This document shows, piece after piece, positions 36,280 through 44,367 of a DNA stretch of 44,367 nt. Position numbers and translations under genes: made by a program. The stretch spans positions 1 to 44,367 of the forward strand of contig NZ_BEWG01000021.1 of the NCBI RefSeq assembly GCF_002723835.1, given 5' to 3'. The DNA is from Mycobacterium sp. shizuoka-1 (GTDB taxonomy: Bacteria > Actinomycetota > Actinomycetes > Mycobacteriales > Mycobacteriaceae). Under the pieces are notes generated by a model. It worked only from the letters and a program-made list of their open reading frames with translations. It had not been told where the DNA came from and did not search any database. Position 1 is the first letter of the stretch. Each line of letters opens with the position of its first letter.

Positions 36280-36765
36280 GTGTCGACATTCAACGGTCTT
36301 CCCGCCCACGCACTGCTGGTGCACTTCATCGTGGTGCTGGCCCCGCTGACCGCGGTACTGGCGATCCTGTGCGCGGTGTGGCCGGCTGCCCGGCAACGGC
36401 TGGTGTGGTTGGTGGTGGCGCTGGCGGTGATCACGGCGGGGCTGACGCCATTGACGACCGAAGCCGGCGAATGGCTCGAACACCAGGTGGGACGATCGCC
36501 GACGCTGCACGCCCACACCGAACTCGGCGACACGATGGTCTACTTCTCGCTCGCCTTGCTCATCGCGGCGGCGTTGCTGGTGGTCGTGCACGTGCGTGCG
36601 AGCCGCGGCCAGGCGTTGTCCTCGGCGTTGTCGATCGCGATCACGGTGTTCGTGGTGCTGGCCGCGGTCGCGACCGTCGTGCAGGTGTATCGCATCGGCG
36701 ATTCGGGCGCCAAGGCCACCTGGGGTGACCTGGCGCAGAGTTCGCCGGCACCGTCCGACGACTAG
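36280..36765 (+). CDS. DUF2231-family membrane protein
   Basis: 161 residues, four hydrophobic helices: ALLVHFIVVLAPLTAVLAIL, LVWLVVALAVITAGLTPL, MVYFSLALLIAAALLVVVHV and ALSIAITVFVVLAAVATVV. The opening FNGLPAHALLVHF and the HTELGD segment before helix three are typical of DUF2231, whose conserved His residues are suspected haem or metal ligands. The GTG at 36280 follows GGAG at 36271. It is divergent from the P1B-5 ATPase across the BlaI-like operator, so the two are probably induced together. The stop overlaps the M56 gene stop by 3 bp (CTAG). Confidence 0.8.
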   Translation: MSTFNGLPAHALLVHFIVVLAPLTAVLAILCAVWPAARQRLVWLVVALAVITAGLTPLTTEAGEWLEHQVGRSPTLHAHTELGDTMVYFSLALLIAAALLVVVHVRASRGQALSSALSIAITVFVVLAAVATVVQVYRIGDSGAKATWGDLAQSSPAPSDD

Positions 36766-37640
36766 CTGAACACCGCGCCGGCCGCTTCGCCGGGCTCGGG
36801 TGCGATCCGGTCCTGGGCGACGTCGGCGACCACGACCAGATCGGCTCCCATCCCCAGCACCAGCAGGGTCGCGGCGACCAGCAGCCACCTGCGCTGGGGC
36901 CGCGGGCCGGGCCGCTGCAGCGCGTCGACGCGCCGCATCACCTCGGCGCGCCGCCCACCCATCCCGGTCCATGCCGACGAGGCGCTCCCGGAGCACACCA
37001 GCGCCGCCTTGGCGACTGCGCGCAGCGCGGCGGTGCGATCAGTCGCCGCCGCCCGCTCGTCGGCGGCCCGCTCGGCGGCGTATCGGATGGCGGCCGTCCA
37101 CGGTCCCAGCAGCGGGTTGAGCCGGGCCGCCACCTGCACCGCCTGGATGAGCAGCGAGTGGCGACCGGCCAGATGGGCCCGCTCGTGGCGGAGCACGGCA
37201 CCCAACTCGTCGTCGCTCAGGGCCGCCGCCAGCGCGCTGGTGACGACGACGACCGCGCGCCGGCCCGGCACCGCGAATGCGTCCGGTATCTGCGAGTCGA
37301 CTTCCAGCACGTCACCGGAGCGGTGCGGGCTGTTCCGAAAGAGCCGTCCCGCACGCACATTCGTCACCGCCTGACATCCGTGGCGGACAGCGCCGAACAG
37401 GGTCCACACCAGCCAGCCGGCCACCAGAAGCGCCGTGATCCGCAGCGGGGCGAACCGGGCTGCGCTCGCGATCGTCGCCACCGCCAGCGCCGACGTCCAC
37501 GTGGTGATCGCCAGCACCGCGGCGGTGCCGGCCAGGACCTTGGTCAGCCACTCCGGGGTGAACAGCCCCTCGGCCGAAGGCAGTCGCAACGTCAACACGG
37601 CAGCGACCAGCCACGGCGCGGCCAGCATGAACCAGAGCAT
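36762..37640 (-). CDS. BlaR1/MecR1-like M56 membrane metalloprotease
   Basis: 292 residues. Three or four N-terminal membrane helices are followed by a zinc protease site His152-Glu-x-x-His156 in LRHERAHLAG, with the further ligand region AERAADERAA, and a last hydrophobic helix near the C-terminus (RRWLLVAATLLVLGMGADLVV). The penicillin-binding sensor domain of BlaR1 is absent, so the signal is not a beta-lactam acylating this protein. It should cleave the partner repressor when triggered. ATG 37640 overlaps the BlaI stop (TGATG); a GTG at 37643 is also possible. Confidence 0.85.
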   Translation of the reverse strand: MLWFMLAAPWLVAAVLTLRLPSAEGLFTPEWLTKVLAGTAAVLAITTWTSALAVATIASAARFAPLRITALLVAGWLVWTLFGAVRHGCQAVTNVRAGRLFRNSPHRSGDVLEVDSQIPDAFAVPGRRAVVVVTSALAAALSDDELGAVLRHERAHLAGRHSLLIQAVQVAARLNPLLGPWTAAIRYAAERAADERAAATDRTAALRAVAKAALVCSGSASSAWTGMGGRRAEVMRRVDALQRPGPRPQRRWLLVAATLLVLGMGADLVVVADVAQDRIAPEPGEAAGAVFS

Positions 37641-38017
37641 CACGACGAACTGGAATCGTTGTCGGCCAACAATTTTCGCAGAGCTTCCTCGTCAGCGGGT
37701 TCCAGGGCGGCGACGAAGTTGGCCAGCACGTCGGCGCGCTCGGGCGCTTTGCGGCGGTGCAGCTCGTTACGCATCCTGATGGCCGACCGCAGGGCCGGCA
37801 GGTCGTCGGCCGGCGCGGCCAGTGAATAGACGAAGGCGCGCCCCTGTTTGGTCCTGGTGACCAGCTGCTTGTCGGTCAATCGGACCAGCGCGGTCATCAC
37901 CGTGGTGTGCGCGAGGTCGCCGCCGAGTTCGGCGCGCACTTCGGCGACGCTCATGGCGGCGGCACGGCCCAGGGCCGCGATGATGGCGTCTTCCAGACTG
38001 CCGGGTTGTCTGCGCAC
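37640..38017 (-). CDS. BlaI/MecI/CopY-family repressor
   Basis: 125-residue winged-helix protein: SLEDAIIAALGRAAAMSVAE, LAHTTVMTALVRLTDKQLV with the recognition helix, and a basic wing TRTKQGRAFVYSL. A C-terminal dimer region follows. The GTG at 38017 (GAGAGGAT 7 bp before) is chosen over an ATG at 38047, since the extra ten residues have no match to the family. It is translationally coupled to the M56 protease. The operator-like repeat at 36220-36238 suggests it represses the ATPase and DUF2231 genes. No such repeat is seen ahead of blaI itself. Confidence 0.87.
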   Translation of the reverse strand: MRRQPGSLEDAIIAALGRAAAMSVAEVRAELGGDLAHTTVMTALVRLTDKQLVTRTKQGRAFVYSLAAPADDLPALRSAIRMRNELHRRKAPERADVLANFVAALEPADEEALRKLLADNDSSSS

Positions 38018-38068
38018 GGATGATCCTCTCCGGCCAAGGATAGGCACACCCGGGCCCGCCGCCGGGCC

Positions 38069-38902
38069 TCAGCCGTGCAGAGTGACGTTCGGCGACTCCC
38101 CGAATTCGGCCCGGTAGACCTGGCTGAACCGCCCGGTGTGGGCGAACCCCCAGCGGGTCGCGATCGCCGCGACGGTGTCGCAGGACGGGTCGGCGGCCAA
38201 CAGATCTCGATGGGCGCGATCGAGGCGCACGCGGCGCAGGTAGGCGATCGGCGTGGTGTCCAGGTGCCTGCGGAACATGTACTGCACCGCTCTGGGCGTG
38301 ACGTGGATGGCGGCGGCGATGTCGGCCATCGCGACGTCGCGGGCGCAGTTGTCGTGGATGTAGTCGATGGCCTGCCGCAGCTGCGGTGTGGCAACCTCGG
38401 GCGCCTCGGCCGGTTCGGCGTCGGCGTAGGTGTTGGGGAACACGTGCAGCAGCGTCGAGGCCAGCAGGGAGACCGCGCCACCCACCACCAGCGGGGCGTC
38501 GGCTGCGCCCAGCGTGCCCTGCATCGTCGCCGCGACGTAGTCGACGGCCGCCTGCCACTGCCCGGCGGCGGCTGGCGAGCGGGGTCGTCCGGAGGTGAAA
38601 CGGACCGCGGGCCGGCCGTCGGACCGGGGGTCACCGATGATCCGCAGCAGTGCCTGCGGCGCGAGGGTCGCCACCGACACTTCGGCATCGATCGTCTGCG
38701 CCCAGGCCGGCCGACCCGGCCGCGCGGCCAGCACCACATCGCCCGTCGCGCATCGCTGGGCGCGGGCGGTGGTCCCGACCTGCACGGCACCCGCCCTCAC
38801 GTGGGTGACGAGATAGCAGGGCCAGCTGGCGGTCTCGAATTCCAGCGCGCTCGGCAACTCGGCCGTCGTGAGGCAGGCGGAGCCGATCGCCGTCCGCGAC
38901 AT
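38069..38902 (-). CDS. AraC-family transcriptional regulator, start uncertain
   Basis: 277 residues from the ATG at 38902. The C-terminal double helix-turn-helix (about 178-275) is clear: DNCARDVAMADIAAAIHVTPRAVQ (ends DNCARD, PRAVQ), YLRRVRLDRAHRDLL, then IATRWGFAHTGRFSQVYRAEFGESP. The N-terminal half is a sensory domain of the AraC-binding-like type and appears short. The frame continues 60 codons upstream with plausible family-like sequence but no ATG, GTG or TTG. The gene may therefore use a rare start, be N-terminally shortened, or carry a mutation. Targets are unknown. Confidence 0.75.
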   Translation of the reverse strand: MSRTAIGSACLTTAELPSALEFETASWPCYLVTHVRAGAVQVGTTARAQRCATGDVVLAARPGRPAWAQTIDAEVSVATLAPQALLRIIGDPRSDGRPAVRFTSGRPRSPAAAGQWQAAVDYVAATMQGTLGAADAPLVVGGAVSLLASTLLHVFPNTYADAEPAEAPEVATPQLRQAIDYIHDNCARDVAMADIAAAIHVTPRAVQYMFRRHLDTTPIAYLRRVRLDRAHRDLLAADPSCDTVAAIATRWGFAHTGRFSQVYRAEFGESPNVTLHG

Positions 38903-39082
38903 CCGGATCGGATGGTCGGGATGAAGTCCGTCGATGCGCCCCCGGGCGCCCCAGGCACTGTGGAAGAACGCGGCGGCGGCGCCGGCGTCGGCGGTGGTGC
39001 AGGTGGTGCGGTGCGGATGAACGCCCGTGACAACGGTGATCGTCGGTCCTGACTTCGGATGACATGAGAACTGGCCGGCGGC
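38903..39082 (-). other. Open upstream extension of the AraC frame without a start codon
   Basis: Sixty sense codons between a stop (39083-39085) and the ATG at 38902. The segment nearest the ATG reads TADAGAAAAFFHSAWG, then ARGRIDGLHPDHPIR, which looks like the normal N-terminus of this AraC type. No ATG, GTG or TTG is in frame. An ATC at about 38767+ relative to the family start (codon 46 upstream, near 39038-39040) follows an AGGA. From 39086 to 39220 nothing further is seen. Confidence 0.5.
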
Positions 39083-39220
39083 TCATGCGACATGAGCGGA
39101 TACACACGTCCCGACGACGGCAGACGGTGCGGGCATTGTTCTCAGCCCTTCGCGAAGACTACTCGGTCATCGCGGCTGCGAACAGTTCAGCCCGATCACC
39201 AGCAATGATCTCCCCACAGG

Positions 39221-39238
39221 TAGAACACGTTCTACTAT
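39221..39238 (+). promoter_or_regulatory. KstR operator overlapping a -10 element
   Basis: TAGAACACGTTCTA (39221-39234) matches the KstR consensus TnnAACnnGTTnnA at every fixed position, with perfect outer arms. The -10 hexamer TACTAT (39233-39238) overlaps it and lies 6 nt before the ATG at 39245, giving a leaderless transcript. KstR represses cholesterol-catabolic genes until a sterol-CoA ligand releases it. Confidence 0.8.
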
Positions 39239-39244
39239 CGGCTC

Positions 39245-40108
39245 ATGCGATTCACGTACGCCGAGGCGATGACCGATCCGACGTTCTACATCCCGTTGGC
39301 GAAGGCCGCCGAAGCAGCCGGCTATCACGCGATGACGATCCCGGACAGCGTCGCGTATCCGTTCGAATCGGACTCGACGTATCCCTACACCCCGGACGGC
39401 AACCGTGAGTTCCTGGACGGCAAGGCGTTCATCGAGACCTTCGTGATCACCGCGGCGCTGGGCGCGGTGACCACCAACCTGCACTTCAACTTCTTCGTCC
39501 TCAAGCTGCCGATCCGCCCGCCCGCCCTGGTGGCCAAGCAGGCCGGTTCGCTGGCCGCACTTATCGGCAACCGGGTCGGACTCGGTGTCGGAACCAGCCC
39601 GTGGCCCGAGGACTACGAGCTGATGGGTGTGCCGTTCGCCAAGCGCGGCAAGCGGATGGACGAATGCATCGACATCATCCGCGGGCTCACCAGCGGTGAC
39701 TACTTCGAGTATCACGGTGAGTTCTTCGACATCCCCAAGACCAAGATGACGCCCGCACCGTCGCAACCCATCCCGATCCTGATCGGCGGGCACGCCGACG
39801 CCGCGCTGCGCCGGGCCGCGCGCAACGACGGGTGGATGCACGGCGGCGGCACCGAGGATCTCGACGAGCTGCTGGCCAAGCTCAATCGCTACCGCGAAGA
39901 AGAAGGTCAGACCGGGGATTTCCAGATCCACGTGATCTCGGCGGACGCCTTCACCGTCGACGGGGTGAAGCGCCTCGAGGACAAGGGCGTCACCGACGTC
40001 ATCGTCGGGTTCCGCATCCCCTACGTCAAGGGACCCGACACCGAGCCGTTGGACGCCAAGATCCGCAATCTGGAGTGGTTCGCCGAGAACGTGATGGCGA
40101 AAGTCTAA
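39245..40108 (+). CDS. LLM-class F420-dependent oxidoreductase (Rv0940c-like), KstR-controlled
   Basis: 287 residues. MRFTYAEAMTDPTFYIPLAK, the NRVGLGVGTSPWPEDYELMG loop and PIPILIGGHADAALRRAARN belong to the F420-type luciferase-like family and match M. tuberculosis Rv0940c closely. There is no Shine-Dalgarno. The ATG lies where transcription should start from TACTAT. With a perfect KstR box at its promoter it is probably induced during sterol use. The substrate and reaction are unknown. Confidence 0.87.
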   Translation: MRFTYAEAMTDPTFYIPLAKAAEAAGYHAMTIPDSVAYPFESDSTYPYTPDGNREFLDGKAFIETFVITAALGAVTTNLHFNFFVLKLPIRPPALVAKQAGSLAALIGNRVGLGVGTSPWPEDYELMGVPFAKRGKRMDECIDIIRGLTSGDYFEYHGEFFDIPKTKMTPAPSQPIPILIGGHADAALRRAARNDGWMHGGGTEDLDELLAKLNRYREEEGQTGDFQIHVISADAFTVDGVKRLEDKGVTDVIVGFRIPYVKGPDTEPLDAKIRNLEWFAENVMAKV

Positions 40109-40111
40109 CCG

Positions 40112-40912
40112 TCACAGCGGATCCCACCGCGGCGCCCGCTTCTCGCGGTGCGCCATCGCGGCCTCATGTGGGTTGTTGGTGAATCCCGTCAGGATCTGCG
40201 TGCGGTTCTCGATCTCCTTGGCGTGCCGCAGGCTCGGCGCGTCCAGGGCGGCATTCAGCCCGGTCTTGGTCTGCCAGACACCGAAGGCGTTGTTGGCGGC
40301 GATGCTGCGCGCCATCTCCAGCGCGGCATCGGCGAGCCGGTCGGCGGGCACCACCTCGTGCACCAGCCCGATCCGGTAGGCCTCCTGCGCGTCGATGATC
40401 CGCCCGGTCAGCATCATCTCCCGCGCGGCGCCCGCACCCACGATCTTGGGCAGCAGGTAACTGGTGCCCATGTCCAGTGACGAGAACCCCGCCTTGATGA
40501 ACACCGAGCCGAACCGCGCGGTGTCCGACGCGATCCGGATGTCGCAGTGCAGGGCATAGGCCAGGCCGCCGCCCACGGCCACGCCGTTGACGGCCGCGAC
40601 CACCGGGATGGGGAGCTCGTAGAGCCGGGTGAGCTGGTCGGCCAGCCGGACCTGCGCGTCATACGTGGTCTTGAACGGCGCGCCGGCCGGGGCGGTCCAC
40701 GGCTGCCCGGTGCCGCTGAGGTCGGCTCCCGCGCAGAAGCCGCGACCGGCGCCGGTCAGGACTGCGACCCGGTACTTCCACGAGCTCAGCTCGTCGAGCA
40801 CAGCGTCGAGTCCGTCGATCAGGGCACCGTCGATCGCGTTCAGCAGATCGGGCCGATTCAGGGTGACGCCGGCGATCCCGTCGTCGAGGACCTCGAATTC
40901 CACAGCAGCCAT
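40112..40912 (-). CDS. Enoyl-CoA hydratase/isomerase family protein
   Basis: 266-residue crotonase-fold protein with oxyanion-hole segments LTGAGRGFCAGADLSG and NGVAVGGGLAYALHCDIRIA. SDTARFGSVFIKAGFSSLDMG follows. The ATG at 40912 (MAAVEFEVLDDGIAG) is preferred over one at 40963 inside the intergenic region. A TAATCT -10 lies 7 nt upstream, so the transcript is probably leaderless. It is convergent with the KstR-linked oxidoreductase gene (3-bp gap) and divergent from the SRPBCC gene. Likely a lipid-degradation hydratase; the substrate is not deducible. Confidence 0.87.
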   Translation of the reverse strand: MAAVEFEVLDDGIAGVTLNRPDLLNAIDGALIDGLDAVLDELSSWKYRVAVLTGAGRGFCAGADLSGTGQPWTAPAGAPFKTTYDAQVRLADQLTRLYELPIPVVAAVNGVAVGGGLAYALHCDIRIASDTARFGSVFIKAGFSSLDMGTSYLLPKIVGAGAAREMMLTGRIIDAQEAYRIGLVHEVVPADRLADAALEMARSIAANNAFGVWQTKTGLNAALDAPSLRHAKEIENRTQILTGFTNNPHEAAMAHREKRAPRWDPL

Positions 40913-40919
40913 GACGTGC

Positions 40920-40925
40920 AGATTA
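40920..40925 (-). promoter_or_regulatory. -10 element of the enoyl-CoA hydratase gene
   Basis: TAATCT on the minus strand fits TANNNT and sits 7 nt before the ATG at 40912. There is no ribosome site between them, which supports a leaderless mRNA. Confidence 0.6.
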
Positions 40926-40956
40926 GCCCGGCCCGACCCCGGGTACTCCGGGCGCC

Positions 40957-41385
40957 ATGGCAACCGTTGACGTCGCGGTTCCCTCTGCCGTGCCCCCCGC
41001 GCGAGCCTGGGAACTGGCCTCGGATCTGCACCGCTTCGACGAATGGATGACGATCTTCGGCGACTGGCGCAGCCCGGTGCCGCTGGTGATCAAGGAGGGC
41101 ACCCAGGTGTCGTCGCTGATCAAGGTGAAGGGCTTCCGCAACACCATCCACTGGAACGTCACCAATTACGACGCTCCCAAGACGATCGAGCTGCGTGGCT
41201 GGGGGCGGGGCGGCATCGGGATCGGCATCGCCATGCACGTCGACGACCAGCACCCGGGCACCTGCTTCCGGCTCAACGCCGACATTTCCGGCGGCCTGCT
41301 GAACGGGCCGGTCGGCAATCTCGTGGCCCGTGTACTCAAGGGCGAGGTGCAGAAGTCGGTGGAGAATCTGGCCGCTTTGGCCTGA
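40957..41385 (+). CDS. SRPBCC (START/polyketide-cyclase-like) protein
   Basis: 142 residues. Starts MATVDVAVPSAVPPARAWELASDLHRFDEWM, the first strand and helices of the SRPBCC fold (ends MATVDVAV and RFDEWM), then strands ending in a long C-terminal helix (GNLVARVLKGEVQKSVENLAALA, ends GNLVAR and ENLAALA). The fold makes a deep hydrophobic cavity for lipids or polyketides. Length is typical for mycobacterial small SRPBCC proteins. It is divergent from the enoyl-CoA hydratase gene with a 44-bp gap. The ligand is unknown. Confidence 0.8.
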   Translation: MATVDVAVPSAVPPARAWELASDLHRFDEWMTIFGDWRSPVPLVIKEGTQVSSLIKVKGFRNTIHWNVTNYDAPKTIELRGWGRGGIGIGIAMHVDDQHPGTCFRLNADISGGLLNGPVGNLVARVLKGEVQKSVENLAALA

Positions 41386-41502
41386 GCGGATCCGCCCGTT
41401 CGGCGCAGATGGCGCCGCGTTCACCGACAAACCGGACGTCGAGGAGGTTTTCGCGGCCGCGTCGCGCTACCGTGCTACCACCCAATGACGGGAGGAGCCG
41501 GG

Positions 41503-43371
<1,869 letters not shown>

Positions 43372-43373
43372 GT

Positions 43374-44000
43374 ATGCCGATCACCGTCGACGAGATCCGG
43401 ATCGGGGACACCGCCGACGCCTGGCGCGACGCCGGCTTCAGCGTCGACACCGGCGGTGTCTGCCGGATCGGTGAGGTCCGGGTCCGGCTGCTCGGAGACG
43501 GCGACGGCATTCTGGGGTGGACGCTGCGGGGCCTGCCCGACGACGGCCCGCTCGACGGCATCCCCACCTTCCGGAGTATCGCGATTCCGGCCGAGCCGGC
43601 CGCCCATCCGAACGGCGTCACCGCGATCGACCATGTGGTGCTGTTCTCCACCGACCTGACGAGGACGGTGGCGGCGTTGGCCGCCATCGGCCTGCAGCCG
43701 CGGAGGGAACGCGACGCCGAACTCGGCGGCCGGCCGATCCGGCAGATCTTCTTCCGGCTGGGATCGGTGATTGTCGAAGTCGTCGGCGCGCCGGACACGG
43801 CGGGTGACGGTCCTTCGTCGTTGTGGGGCATCACCTACGTCGTCGCCGACATCGACGCGACCGCGGCGTTCTTCGGCGACCGCACCCTGCCGGTCAAAGA
43901 CGCTGTGCAGCCGGGACGCCGGATCACGACGCTGCGGCATGAGGATCTGGGCATGTCGGTCCGGACGGCGATGATCTCGCCGCCTATTCTCAGCCGATGA
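43374..44000 (+). CDS. VOC/glyoxalase-like domain protein
   Basis: 208 residues starting 2 bp after the prpE stop. The N-terminal 80 residues are a degenerate module. From about residue 83 ([22 protein letters not shown]) a VOC beta-alpha-beta-beta-beta repeat is clear, with [20 protein letters not shown] and [17 protein letters not shown]. Putative metal ligands are His in DHVVLF and Glu in VIVEVVG. The reaction is unknown. The stop overlaps the RNase HI start (ATGA), so prpE, this gene and rnhA are probably one transcript. Confidence 0.82.
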   Translation: MPITVDEIRIGDTADAWRDAGFSVDTGGVCRIGEVRVRLLGDGDGILGWTLRGLPDDGPLDGIPTFRSIAIPAEPAAHPNGVTAIDHVVLFSTDLTRTVAALAAIGLQPRRERDAELGGRPIRQIFFRLGSVIVEVVGAPDTAGDGPSSLWGITYVVADIDATAAFFGDRTLPVKDAVQPGRRITTLRHEDLGMSVRTAMISPPILSR

Positions 44001-44367
44001 CCGATGTGGTTGTCATCCACACCGACGGCGGATGCCGGCCCAATCCGGGCCCGGGCGGCTGGGGTGCGGTGCTGCGGATGCGCCAGCACGTCCGCGAAAT
44101 GTGCGGCGGCGAGGCCGGCTCGACGAGCAACAACCGGATGGAGTTGACGGCGCCGATCATGGCGTTGGAGGCGCTCACCCGTCCGGTGAGCGTGCACCTC
44201 TACACCGACAGCACCTACGTCCGAAACGGCATCACCCAGTGGGTGGCGGGCTGGGAGCGCAACGGCTGGCTGACCGCCGCCAAGCAACCGGTCAAGAACG
44301 TCGACCTGTGGCAGCGCCTGCAGATTGCCTGCGCCCGCCATCAGGTCGAGTGGTTCTGGGTGAAAGG
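43997..44367 (+). CDS. rnhA: Ribonuclease HI, 3' end beyond the window
   Basis: The first 123 codons of a stand-alone RNase HI, which cuts RNA in RNA-DNA hybrids. Catalytic Asp10 ([18 protein letters not shown]), Glu49 (NNRMEL) and Asp71 (YTDSTYV) are present, as is the [16 protein letters not shown] basic-protrusion region. The fourth acidic residue lies past the edge. M. tuberculosis instead has an RNase HI fused to a CobC-like phosphatase (Rv2228c), while M. smegmatis has a separate rnhA, which supports a fast-growing species. The start overlaps the VOC gene by 4 bp. Confidence 0.95.
   Translation, partial: MTDVVVIHTDGGCRPNPGPGGWGAVLRMRQHVREMCGGEAGSTSNNRMELTAPIMALEALTRPVSVHLYTDSTYVRNGITQWVAGWERNGWLTAAKQPVKNVDLWQRLQIACARHQVEWFWVK

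Noticed and set aside
36762..38017. Beta-lactam resistance locus
   Set aside because: The M56 protein has no penicillin-binding domain and no beta-lactamase or PBP gene is nearby; the operator points to the metal ATPase.

Overview
The window is GC-rich chromosomal DNA from a mycobacterium, most likely a fast-growing, non-tuberculous species (Mycolicibacterium/M. smegmatis-like). The evidence is gene content and order. Read right to left, the conserved backbone follows the M. tuberculosis segment Rv0940c-Rv0954: an F420-type LLM oxidoreductase, Fpg2, an SDR, Pgi, chorismate mutase, UvrD1, an M23 peptidase, SucC-SucD, a second LLM oxidoreductase and the 34-kDa antigen homologue. An intact cobF and a stand-alone RNase HI fit an environmental species better than the M. 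tuberculosis complex. Orthology and synteny were judged from memory of those proteins, not by a search.

Layout. 1-5231: 34-kDa antigen homologue (cut by the window edge), an SfnG-like sulfone monooxygenase, an LLM oxidoreductase, a thiolase-like protein and a divergent TetR gene with twin operators. 5323-14971: S9 peptidase, sucD/sucC, M23 peptidase plus a small membrane protein, PAP2 phosphatase, uvrD1 and chorismate mutase. Chorismate mutase is preceded by a short Phe/Tyr-rich ORF and competing RNA hairpins that look like a transcription attenuator. It is followed by a 36-bp tandem repeat made of its own 3' end.

15084-26586 is an accessory block, because chorismate mutase and pgi are near neighbours in M. 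tuberculosis. It holds an OafA-type acyltransferase with an SGNH domain, a double-headed TetR regulator, a divergent operon (SCPx-type thiolase, two MaoC proteins, SDR), an enoyl-CoA hydratase, a GAF-LuxR regulator, and a cytochrome P450 overlapping an acyl-CoA ligase. Together these suggest a dedicated pathway that hydroxylates, CoA-activates and beta-oxidises an unknown lipid or terpenoid/steroid-like substrate. No acyl-CoA dehydrogenase is present.

26634-31486 returns to the backbone: a succinate-semialdehyde-type dehydrogenase, pgi, an SDR and a full-length Fpg2. 31505-38902 is a second accessory block. It has a P1B-5 metal ATPase with a C-terminal hemerythrin domain, coupled to an MFS transporter and cobF. 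A divergent DUF2231 protein, a BlaI-type repressor and an M56 protease follow. A BlaI/MecI-like inverted repeat sits in the ATPase/DUF2231 promoter, suggesting one metal-responsive circuit, possibly for cobalt, nickel or iron. An AraC regulator follows.

39221-44367: a perfect KstR-type operator overlaps the promoter of an apparently leaderless LLM oxidoreductase gene. Then come an enoyl-CoA hydratase, an SRPBCC protein, a PrpE-like acyl-CoA synthetase, a VOC protein and the first two-thirds of RNase HI.
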